From assembly GCA_037577475.1 (NCBI GenBank), contig CM075189.1, positions 14,232,839 through 14,296,838 on the forward strand: a stretch of 64,000 bases of DNA. The letters run 5' to 3'. The stretch is from Chaunax sp. Z400 (lineage: Eukaryota; Chordata; Actinopteri; Lophiiformes; Chaunacidae). The notes below the pieces were generated by a model. The model saw nothing but the letters and a program-made list of their open reading frames with translations. It searched no databases and was not told where the DNA came from. Below, piece after piece: positions 13,001-25,700 of this stretch. Position 1 is the stretch's first letter, and every line of letters starts with the position of its first letter. The position numbers were made by a program, and so were the translations under genes.

Positions 13001-16000
13001 GAGAAGTAATGAGAAACTAGGCCAAACAACTAGGCAGGGACACAGTGAAGTGGAGCCATCCGGAACCAGGAGAAGATTCAACATGGCCGTCGCCACAACA
13101 AAAGCCTTTTGTCAGACACATCTCTGCCCTCCCTCGGTCTTACATACACATACTAGTGCACCAAACCATCCACATGCTGTCCCTTTATCCCTTTGTCACC
13201 TTCCTTCTCTGTCTCTGCTCATCTGTCTTCATCACTAAACCTTCTTCTTCTGTTTCTCTCATTCTGCTCTGACTCACCTGTTTCCATTTCTCACTACATA
13301 CTTGCTCGGAATTTTCTTTCCCTCTCTCGCTTCTCTATCTCTCAGGCTCACGCTTTATTTTAATTATGTTTTCCCAGTGGCACCAACTCGCTTCTTTTTT
13401 TGTCTCCTCTTCTACCCCCAGTTCCTTTCTCTCCCTATATCCTCCTCCCTCTCTTTTTCTTTGTCTCTCGCTCACTCGCTCTCCCCCGACGGTGTCCAGC
13501 AAGGTCGCTGGAATCTGCAGCCGAACAAAGACTCTTTGAGGAAAAACGCCAAGTGCTCTCCAAACAAGCTGTGTATTACATGACTTTCAGCAGAATCGAA
13601 TTTGCTTTGGTTCGGTGGTCTTGTTTGTGCTCTTTCAGATATGATGACATGAAACTAAGATTAAGATCAAACGAACAACAAACCTGTGATGACAAGCAAG
13701 AAACGCCAGAGTTGAATAACAGAAAATAAATGAGAATGTGTGATATGTGAGAAATCTCATTTTGTCATTGATGCTCACAACGCCTGAATCAAGGCAGCAG
13801 GGAACATGTCACGTCACCTTCATGTCACTTTAACCCTTCGGTCGTGTTCCAGTCAAATGTGACCGATTTACAATTTTTCTCTCTAAAATAATGTAGTTAA
13901 TTTCATGTTTGTCATAAGGTTCCACGACTTTGGTCACATATGAGAAATATTCCAGCACATTCAGCTGAGTAGCTTTTTATAGCCAACACCATAAAAATGC
14001 AACTTGTACAATAAAGATATGAATTTGTCTTGACATGAAAGCGGAGATTTAAGTAAGAATGACGTGAAATTTTCACTGAAAATGCATAAAATGTAAAAAA
14101 AAAAGAAGGATATTTTATGCATTTTAAGCCACCATCTCACACACATTCTGAAAACCATTCTGAAACGTCACATTCCTCTGCACTGATTGGTCACACAAAA
14201 GCAGAAATACGATTATGACGTTATACTGAATCACAGCGTTTGGATGCAAAAACTTGATAGAAAAGTAAGTTTCCATTGGCCGTTAAAAATGCCATTCATC
14301 TATTCATCTGTCCGCTTTGTGAAAACCAGTTTCGTTGTGCTGCATCATCACATTGTTCTGTTATCAGCTATACTCATGTGACCCGCTGGCTCACAATGTG
14401 GTTGGTGACTGCACAGGAGTATGGCTGCCTGCTGATAGTCTCTCACTGACCACAGGTGACGATTCAAACACAACGGGGAGGAAGATTCACCTCTAGCGAC
14501 TTTGTGAAAGGGCTGCAATTCTGTTTAAGCCAAAGCCAAATGACACACGAAGCGCCCTCCCTCAGGGTGGAAACCCCCCGCAGCAGCAGATGAAGAGGAG
14601 CATCGGGGTAGTGCAGCGTCCCAGTATGTAGGCCACTACTGGGGGCTGGGTAGTGAGTGTTACATGGTCTGGTGGCTCCATAGCTTTTACAAACTCCAAC
14701 AATGGCCTGTATTCAGTGTGATTGTAGTTGCGAGGCTGCAACCATCGCCTTTTCAGAGCGTCCCTGCTTTTTCACACTGCTGGAACTGGACTTGTATTAT
14801 CTTTTCTCTCAGTTCTGAAATGATAATTGTAAAAACTCTAAAACAAATTAATGTTGCTAACAAAATGTTGCTGTACATTTAATTCAGTGTCATTTTAGAC
14901 CTGCAGTGTCAACGATGGAATAAAAAAAGGCATAAAAAAACATCTAAGGGGAATATTCTGCATCAATAACAATAAATTAACTCACTCAAAATATTAGATT
15001 CACATCTTTGAAAATGGAAATTTTGTGGCATTTTTGTGCCAATCTGACCTCAGAACAGCTAAATTACAACATAGCAGCTTGTCATTTGTGTTTCATTGGT
15101 CGACTCATGAATCACACATATCTTATAATGAAAATAGATCACAACAACGACTAGTAGCCACCGTTTAAATTTATTTTAGCCACAGTTTAAATTCATAAAA
15201 CAAATATTTCACTCATTTTTAAGCTTTTCATTCACTAGTAAAGAGTCCCAGGTCTCAAAATAGCCTGCTTCCTTTAAATAACCCCAATTTTATTCACTTA
15301 AGCCTAATTTTATCTCATTTAAATCCCATCTAACCCCAAATAGCCATTGCTATATGCCTTTTTTCCAAAGTTGTATTGTATTCTTAGAGCTTGCTGCGCC
15401 ACAGTTTGAACCTGGCTTTCCACTGCAGTATTGTGTGCTATAAAGAATTTAAACACACAGCTTTGTTACTGCAGGACTTTTCCTCTAAGCATGATAACCC
15501 AGTAAAGACAGGTTTATTTTTGCTATGCTATTGCTTCCGATTTAAGGTCTTTGCTGTCTGGACTGGCTGCAGTAGTTTGATGGGGGACAACAGACCATTA
15601 ATTCTACAGTAAACAGTTCAGGAGAGAGATGAATACAAAACTCTCAGCCAAACTGGCCGCAGGGCTCAGAATTGAGGAAATGGCAACAGAAGGTCACAGA
15701 AACACAGCAGCATTTTAAAACCTCCTCCAAAGAATGAGTCATTTTCATCTCGGCAAAGAAATCAACACTATTACACTATAGTTGCATTGTTTGGTCTAAT
15801 ATAATCATTTCATAGTCATAAGAGACAAAAAAATGAACACTCTGAACACTTGAGAAAAGCGCTTGGCTCATGTGAAATTTATCTGCACGTGTCAATTTTT
15901 GAAAGTAAACACTGGAGCCAGAAAACAGGTTTAGGAATTTGGAGACAACTTTTTTTTTTTTTTTTTACAATGATATCAAAGGAGATGATATACAGGAGGT

Positions 16001-19000
16001 GATATATTAGATCTGCTCAGTAATTTTTTTCAAATTTAACCTCTCTAGTAAATATTAACGATGTGATTTATGAATAAATGTCAGATGTCCAAAAGAAAAC
16101 ATCTAGTGTCAAGAAATGACATGCAGGTAATTAACTCAGCAAACAGGAACTTCATAACAAATGCTTGCCCTCAAATAAGCCTTGACCGATCAACCTTAAG
16201 CTTTGAATTGACTCAGCTATGATTTGAATTTAATAATTTAATCCACAGTCTCTAACGACAAGGACTGAGGAGAAGGTCGTGAAGTTCAAACCGTCTTTGG
16301 TGTCACTTCTCAAAGCTGGGGTTGTGGAAAGTTAAAGACTGAATCACTGATTAGTTTTAATACACTGTGGTCCTTTGCCATTAAGCCTCCGCATTGAAGC
16401 AAACACCAGCAAGAGCCTAGTAGCATAACATTTTGTGTGGATTCACTGAAAGAAATTAAAATAAAACATGTGCACATAACATATATAGGAAAATGACTAT
16501 TTCTGTTCATTTTGGGACTTAGAAAAATATTTATTGTACTTTTTGGTCCATTATTATTAAGGAAATAAATGATGAGCACAAGATGATGTCATTCTCTCCT
16601 ATTGTTACTTATCTGTTGTGCACAGCCACACCTGACACTGCAATACTGCTGCAAACTCCATGCAGCAGACATTTTGCTATAATAAATTGACACAAGGCCC
16701 AAACAAAATAATTTTCCAATACACATCCGTATTCATTTCAAATTAAAGATAAACTGTAAGTGTGTGATTCTTCTATTTTTGGATTTAAAAAGAGGTTCAC
16801 AGCTTGTAATTTATGCACATGTGAGAAAGGCTGTGATGTAGTGAGCAAAGCTTTAATGAGACCTGTTTTCTTTAAACATACTGTATATAGGCTGCATGGC
16901 TTTATTCAGGTGCAGCAGTTTGACGTCATGATCGCGCCAACAGCATCGCTTTCTGTGTGCTTATCTCAGTTTTTAGATCCTACACTTGTTAAGTCAGTCA
17001 GAGTAATTTGGCTTCATAATTTCTGCTCCGTTTATTGGCAATAACCTCATTACCAGCTGCTAATATAATAGAAATATAATTTCCCCATTGTCAGGCTGCT
17101 GATTTGTCAGTTTATTATATAAATGTATGACGCTAGAATTTTCCCCTTCATTAATAAAATAATTAGGAACAATCATCTAATCTTGTCCTGCTGCACAGTG
17201 AACCTACATTTAAAATCAAAAGAGTCTTTACTGTGCACTCCATGGATGAAAAAAGACTTTGTAAGACTGCCATACCCTGAGCTCTTCCTCTTTGCTGAGA
17301 AACAGGAAGTTGATTGTATCTGTGTGGACATGTAAAAGAGCCTTCCCAAAGCAGGAAGATCATTCCCAGAGATCCAGACAGAACGGGAGCCAGAGTAGTT
17401 TAAGACTATCCGACCACCATCATCACAAGGCTGTCATAACGGCTGATTACAGGTCAGATAGTCTTGGCTAGAATAGAAAATATTGCCATCTAAAGCTGAG
17501 AAAAAAAAATCAAGAATGTGGCCGATGGAATTTAGAAGGGACACAAAGAAATGAGGGACAGTTCTACCTGCATCTGAAGCGCTGCTTAATCTGGATTATA
17601 AATCCCCCTATAGCCAATCCTCGCCGAGACAGACCACCTCTTAGCTCTACAGCTTTACCTTCTCACATCTTTTCTCTCCTCTGTGCAACACAGCTCCATA
17701 TAATCCCTATTGTAACACAGATAGATATCTCTCAAACATGAACATCAGTTGGTTTCACTCGGTAGAATTCCTGTTTAACTGCACACAAAACACACTACGG
17801 TACAAGAACCTGCAGACAATGAAAGACCCAAGGATGAAAAAAAATGTAATTAGTAAAAAAAAAGAAAGAAAGAGAGGATTTCAGCAATAAACGAACAATA
17901 AGTGAGAATGAGAATGATTAGTAATAGTGAGGGAACTCCAGGAGATAAATATGGGATGAAATTCTGACAACAACCTCTCCAGATAATTAACTTGGCAGAG
18001 AAAGGCTGACATTCTGTGGTGTTTATGTGACGGGTAGGGATGCCAGGTGTACTTGGACATTACAGTTTCTGGACGAGGTCAGAAATGGAGTGGAGTTTAG
18101 TTCATTAATGGAAATTCAACATATAACAAGGGATAATAAACACAAGAAATATTATCAACAAAAATATAAATGCATCGTTTTAGTCAAAGAATTTGCTGAA
18201 AACTGTGTTCGTGAATTCATCTTCTGTCAACATGTTTGTTGCAAATGTGTGCCTTGGACTGGTCACAATAAGTCCTTACTAACATGGATTTAACAAATTG
18301 GTGCTTAAAATCTGAGAGAATTTAGTCTTTTGTTTGCAGTAAAAAGTCTTTAACTTCTTCTTGTGAAAAATGGGTCCAAAAACAAAAATGCTGTGTTTAT
18401 ATTTATGCTGAGTTTAGTTTTTTTTAAAGCAATCCCAATACAGGTAGGCAAAATTTTAAAAAAAAAAAAACAAGGGGGGAAAGACAAATGCAAAGTGCAG
18501 CATAACACCTGATGCTTCATTTGCATAGTGCATCTGTTCCATCTCTTGCACTTTGCTGCGCTTCAGGAAATATTTAAGAAATGTCCGACACAACTTCACC
18601 TCTGTGCCATTGGTCCTCACAGTTTAGAACTTCAGCTATAAAGAGAGTAGAAAGTACAGCCAGACATATTCCTCAACTCAGTCTACAGTATCTGATGACA
18701 AATCATGTACACTTTTGTGTAGTGTGTGCACAGATTGCTTCATTTGCCTGTAATATTGTATAAATGTGTTTGTGTGGAGCCTGCAGCTGCTGAAGTCCCT
18801 TCAGAGACATGCACCACGGTAAAAACTGGACTAGTGATGAAAATTTGTTTTTTACTCGTTAACTGGATCACTTGATTAATTATTCAGCAGGATTCTGTGC
18901 TAATATGGTGTCACATAAATAAGAGTGGAACTACTGTGAGCCTTGCATTAACTGAGAGTTTTTTCTCTAAACCATTGTATACAATATATTCATTCTAAAC

Positions 19001-22000
19001 AACAGAAACTCATATTTGTAGTTTAGTGTAGAAGTTATGTTGTGAGATGACATGATACTACTAAACTCTTTCTGTCACCTCTAAATAGTTAAAGGTCTTC
19101 ATGGCATGCATGAGAAAGGTGGTTAACCAACATGCATATTTATTATTATACAAGGGTGAAATAGCATCACACTGATCACATCCTGAAGCTATTTAGGCAC
19201 CAGAGAAGTAAACTACATGGTGACATAGCATCACCATATTCCATGACTAAGGAGGACATTTTGGGATTTGGGGATGGTATAACATATTTTGGGAATATCT
19301 AATAGTATCAAAATTCACTGTTGCCATATTTATTATAATATTCCTTAGCATTATATTTAGTTAAATAGAGCAGAACGATAGGAAACAGGCAGAGACGATG
19401 CAAAAACCAGCCAAACTGGAGCCAGGGACGTCGTGATATGAATGCTCAGTTCACTGTCGCCTACGTTATCATTAATTAGACCCAATATGAATAGCATGAA
19501 TTAATAAGCCCATAATGTTGGGACCTTTTGTGTTAATAATACTGGACACCCAGCAACAGACCAGACAGCTGAAATGCATGCTGGGATGACAAAGCATGAG
19601 GCAGGGGTCGTCAACAGAGGGGAGGATCTTCTATCTGTTATTTTTTTTCATTAAAAATCCACGCAGGGGTTGTGTGGAATCAGAGCTGATTAGTGGGGAC
19701 TGAAATAACTCCTGCTGTTTTTTTAATAATGTGCAGCGTGGCCTTTGGATAGCTGGCAGTTCTTAATGCAACATGCTGTTTTACTACGCAGTACATGCAT
19801 GAGCTAAGACATGAAATGTTAATGACAAACAAACACAATTGGGCTGGTGTTCAGACGGATCGACCACTGAGAAGTGTAGAGCAGCTGCGGTGCAACAAGA
19901 CCACCACAGCTCTGGTGATCATGTTCACAGGAGGATTAACAGAGGAGTAATATTAAGGTTTCAGCTTGTTTTTATATGAATACAAGTTAAATGGATTGTC
20001 TGCTGAGGTTGTGCAAAGGAAAAACTATTTTACTTTTATTTCTGCTATATTGTTAGAATAGAAATTATAAATTATATAATAAAAACATGACCAAAATAAA
20101 AAAACAAGCTAGTCTGACACAGAAAAACAAGAATAAATACATGCATGCAGGTTCATAAGGGCAGACTGACAATAGCAAGATGGTGATACTGTAGGTAGAA
20201 GCAAGAGAAGCTCGGTGCAGTTAATGTTGACGGAGCTGAGAACTAATGAACCATTTCTTAAAATGAGCTTTAAATAACCTATAAGTCCAGTTCTCTAATA
20301 GTTGCTGGGCTGCAGTTCCATTCTCGTGCAGCTTGGAAAGAGAAAACAGCGATGATTTAAAATAGTCCCACGCTTGGATATATATGTGTGTAAATGATGC
20401 ACAAGACAGATGATTTCGACACAACAAACACAGGGTCTTGTGTTGAACGGTCCACACTGTCACAGAGTGCAGTGGAATAAGTGGATCTTGTCAACCTTCA
20501 GGCTTGGAAAACTGCAACTCATGACTAAACATGAATCCAGATGTGTTCATGTGGTTGTTGATGCAATAAAAAAAACAAAGAATAAACACATCTTGTTTAA
20601 GTTGAAGGTTCATTCATTCATTATTATGAATACCATGACAACCACTCACTCTAAATGTATGTTTACTGGGATCTAATCTGATGCTAACACGCCTCACTTT
20701 GTTTCCACGATTGTCTGCGTAAAGAAACGCGTTTGTTTCTCTCATTGACCCCTACCTGAAATAAGATTTATAGTTCTGAATTGAATCTGTCAATTGTTGT
20801 TACAGGGCTCGGTAATTTGATCAGCAATCAATGCAGGCGTGTTAATCAGTTTATGCTTATTCAGACTTTCATTTACCCACTTTAACCTGGTGAAATGACA
20901 GCTGCACTAATCACAGTTCTGATGAAATTGTTGTTCATGTAAATGTCGTGATTGAATCCAGATCTTTTCATCAGATTTATCCCAGACTGATCTCCTATTT
21001 CTGCCTCTGGTACACAACATTCAAAGACGAGCAGTGACACAGGATGAACTCATTCATTTTCAGCATGTCTGGCATCTTGGTAGGTCTACAGTAAGTATCA
21101 TAGAACACATTTCAATGCCTCTGCAAGGGACTTCCCCAACTGCATAGTGTACATCTGATCTGACTGCAGTGTGAGATGTGAAAGCAGCCCTGTGGTTCTG
21201 TTTAGAACATGTACACACAGCATGACCCTGTGCTGAACAGCTATTATAAATTCATAAACTGAATTTTGTCCACTTCTGATCCTTGTTTTTTTCATTCTGT
21301 CCTGATACCAATGACACTGTGAACACTCTCAGATGGGATTTATCCCTTTTGTAATTCTGCTAGTGAGGTTAAAACCAACCAACTGGTGGTCGTGTATTTG
21401 AGAAATTAGATAAAAGCGCTTTTTATCCCAGGAGGAGCCTTAGGGTGGAACAAGTTTAAACACAGGCAAAATAATTATGCTGTCAGGAGGGAGTGATTTT
21501 TAATTATTAATCTGTCACTGTGCTATTTACTGCCGCCATGTCAGTAAAATGGGTATTCTTGTAATTTAAACTAAGAAAACTCTTCAAACGAGATTTAGGT
21601 TTGATATTTCTGGCATAAATCATAAAATATTGGATACTTTCAGATCTAAATAGTGTACAGTAAGTCGATGAATCTTTGCATGAAAACTATGAGTTAAAAA
21701 TAAATACAGTGGTCCTGAGAATTGTTGGGAATTCTAAAATCTAGGTCACAGGGCCTCGTTCACCCTTCCTGGTCAGGAGTTATTGGATGCACCTGTGATT
21801 CTCCCTCAGCTGATGACTATCAGCCTGACTGGGAGGTTAGATAAGGAGGCTGGTTTTTACCTGCTCTCTCTACAGAGTCAGCATCATTAGTTGGCTTTGT
21901 GTGTTTCCGTTTTGAACGGGAATCATTACATATCATTTTGTTCCCCACTTTCCAGTGACTCCTAATTTTGATTTCTTTTGATTTGGGGCCAGTTCCTTTG

Positions 22001-22723
22001 TTAGTCTATCATTTTCATAGAATCAGTGGGTGGTTTTTGGAGAGTTATATTTCCCATCACCACCTTTCCCGTCTTTTTTTATTTTTTATTTTTTTTTGGT
22101 GTCAGTTGTTTTGTTAGTTTCCCAAATAGCGACCCCCGTCTTCCAGGTTTAGTTTCTGGGGAAACGTAACAGAATCAAAGAAGTATCACAAAATAATGAG
22201 GTGTATTGATATTTGCTACATGCCTAATATTAAATGAGTCTTTATGTTTGAAAGACAGGTTTTGAAAAGCTCAATAAATGCAATAAATACTCTTCTATCT
22301 CATCCTTGAGCATATTATCGCCTGTTACCCCTCTTAATCCGATTTATAACACTTCTTGGAAAATAAATCTCACCCCTGCCACTTCTCTGTGCCTCGCTGT
22401 CATTTTTCTAGAGGTGGTAAAAAAACAACTAAAAAAAACAGTCTGTGCCTGGATTCGGTCCTCATCCCTCTCCTTGCCTGTTATTGCTTCATTAGAGCCT
22501 CTGCAGTGTCTCTGCCTGGTAGCTGGGGGAGAGTTAATAAGAGCTCTGAGGATGCTCTCTGAGTCTTACATCTGGGCTCCCAGGATATTGCTGTGGAATT
22601 TCTAATAACTGCGCAGACAGAAAGTCAAAGAAAATCAAGATAAGTGCACTCCTGGATCCCTTCAATCCAGCAAAAGAGGCAAACACAGCTCTCCACGTCT
22701 TTTGTAGTGTGGCCCCGTCCCCA

Positions 22724-22754
<31 letters not shown>

Positions 22755-25700
22755 CTCCCACCGCTGAGACTATAAAACAGGCAGGAGAGTGGATTGAGTT
22801 TCCCGTGGTCCATTTTTTTTTTCTGGGGCATGAGTTTCAGAGAGGTGCACGACAGCCAGAATGTAATAGGCTCAAGAGGCACACAGTCAATTTAAAGCTT
22901 TACTCCCAGCTTTTTTCAACCCACTCCTTGCTTTGTTTGTCTTTTCTATCATCATGTGCAATTTAAGCTGGAATCTCATCACTGTGCTCAGCCCTATTGC
23001 TCTCTTGTCTGAGGATTGGCTCTTCAATATAAAGAAAAGACTTATACCCCAAAAATCACTCTAAAGGATCTGATGAAAAGGAATATGTCTTCAAAGATTC
23101 ACAGTTTTTCAACTCTTTTTTTTCTGCAATTTCAATGCAGGCAATAGGGGGATGAAATCAGTCCTCATTCTGCGCCAAAATGTATTTCAAAGTGTATCTA
23201 AGGTTAGTATGAGGCTTGAGCGGAGAGTTACAACTTTGTCTTTCATTGTTAAGCTGCAGCGGAGGGATGGTAACAAAAAGTGAGAATTTTGGACAAATAA
23301 TATGTACTCTTTATGGAATATAAAGGTGGATTATGAACTCTGTATGGAGAAAAGAGACAGGGGCCATTTTAAGTGGTCTGCATATAGATATAGATATAAG
23401 GAAAGTGACAGTTTAGCTAAGTCTTAGCGCTAATGTTAGTCCTAATGTCTTTGAATTCTTTTAGCTTCCCTAAAGCTGCTCGTATTCATAAGTAAAAAGT
23501 CGATTTTCCATTGTAAAGCTGAGGTTTGATGACAGCTGATGATTATTTGGTTTGATTGAATATGGTAGGAAAAGCAGGACCCAAATCTAAAATAGAACAA
23601 CTACTGGTTGAAATATTGCCAGAATAGTAAATCAACCTACTTATACATATTTTCCTTCATTTTCCATTTGCTATAATTTAACTTTCTGCAATTTCTGCCT
23701 TCAAAGTCTGAAATAGCTGACAACAACTGACAGTTTGGTTTTACAGGGTACAGGTGAAAAATAGCTGCAGCTACTATTTCTTTAATCCCTATATTATGAA
23801 TATTAATCACAAGTATTACAGTTTGACATATTGGTCGTCTAGGAAATAATTCTATAGGTTGACTCACTACATTTCCCACTGGATGTAAAAATCAGCTGAA
23901 TGATTCAAATGTGCATGTAAAATGAGTAAATGACATATGGAGCAGTCATATAATAAACCCCAGAGGCAGACGCAGTTAATATTATAATTATTATACATAA
24001 AAAGCCAGGGAGAATAATAAGATGAAGATGAAACTGTAGCACAAAAGAGTGAATTATCAAGTGAAGATGTCAAACATGTGAAACAAATAGATCATATGAA
24101 ACACATAGATCATAAAACATATAGACCATCTGAAACATATAGACCATATGAAACATATAGATTATATGAAACATATAGATTATATGAAACATATAGATTA
24201 TATGAAACACATAGATCATATGAAACATATAGACCATCTGAAACATATAGACCATATGAAACATATAGATTATATGAAACATATAGATTATATGAAACAT
24301 ATAGATTATATGAAACATATAGACCATATGAAACATATAGATCATATGAAACATATAGATTATATGAAACATATAGACCATATGAAACATATAGATCATA
24401 TGAAACACATAGATCATAAAACATATAGACCATATGAAACATATAGACCATATGAAACATATAGATTATATGAAACATATAGATTATATGAAACATATAG
24501 ACCATATGAAATATATAGATTATAAGAAACATATAGATCATATGAAACATATAGATTATAAAACATATAGACCATATGAAACATATAGATTATATGAAAC
24601 ATATAGACCATATGAAACATATAGATCATATGAAACACATAGATCATATGAAACATATAGACCATATGAAACATATAGATTATATGAAACATATAGATCA
24701 TATGAAACACATAGATCATAAAACATATAGACCATATGAAACATATAGACCATATGAAACATATAGACCATATGAAACATATAGATTATATGAAACATAT
24801 AGATTATAAAACATATAGACCATATGAAACATATAGATTATATGAAACATATAGACCATATGAAACATATAGATCATATGAAACACATAGATCATAAAAC
24901 ATATAGACCATATGAAACATATAGACCATATGAAACATATAGATTATATGAAACATATAGACCATATGAAACATATAGATCATATGAAACATATAGATTA
25001 TATGAAACATATAGATCATATGAAACATATAGATCATATGAAACATATAGATTATAAAACATATAGACCATATGAAACATATAGATCATATGAAACATAT
25101 AGATTATATGAAACATATATACCATATGAAACATATAGATCATATGAAACATATAGATTATATGAAACATATAGACCATATGAAACATATAGACCATATG
25201 AAACATATAGATTATATGAAACATATAGATCATATGAAACACATAGATCATAAAACATATAGACCATATGAAACATATAGATCATATGAAACATATAGAT
25301 TATATGAAACATATAGATTATATGAAACATATAGATTATATGAAACACATAGATCATATGAAACATATAGATTATATGAAACGTATAGACCATATGAAAC
25401 ATATAGATCATATGAAACATATAGACCATATGAAACATATAGATCATATGAAACACATAGATCATATGAAACATATAGATTATATGAAACATATAGACCA
25501 TATGAAACATATAGATCATATGAAACATATAGATCATATGAAACACATAGATCATATGAAACACATAGATCATATGAAACATATACTGTAGAATAATTAA
25601 CATTAAATTCATTGTGTATTTCAGAGTCATTCGTCTTTGTTTTGTTCATATTCTTGATGTATCTTGACATAGTGAAGAATTCCCACCACAGCATGAAGCT

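Noticed and set aside
13830..13880. TTTAACCCTTCGG start resembling a piggyBac-type terminal repeat
   Set aside because: No matching inverted end or second TTAA was found downstream.
24073..25590. Regularly spaced repeat that might suggest a CRISPR array
   Set aside because: The units are directly adjacent with no unique spacers, and the genome is a vertebrate's.
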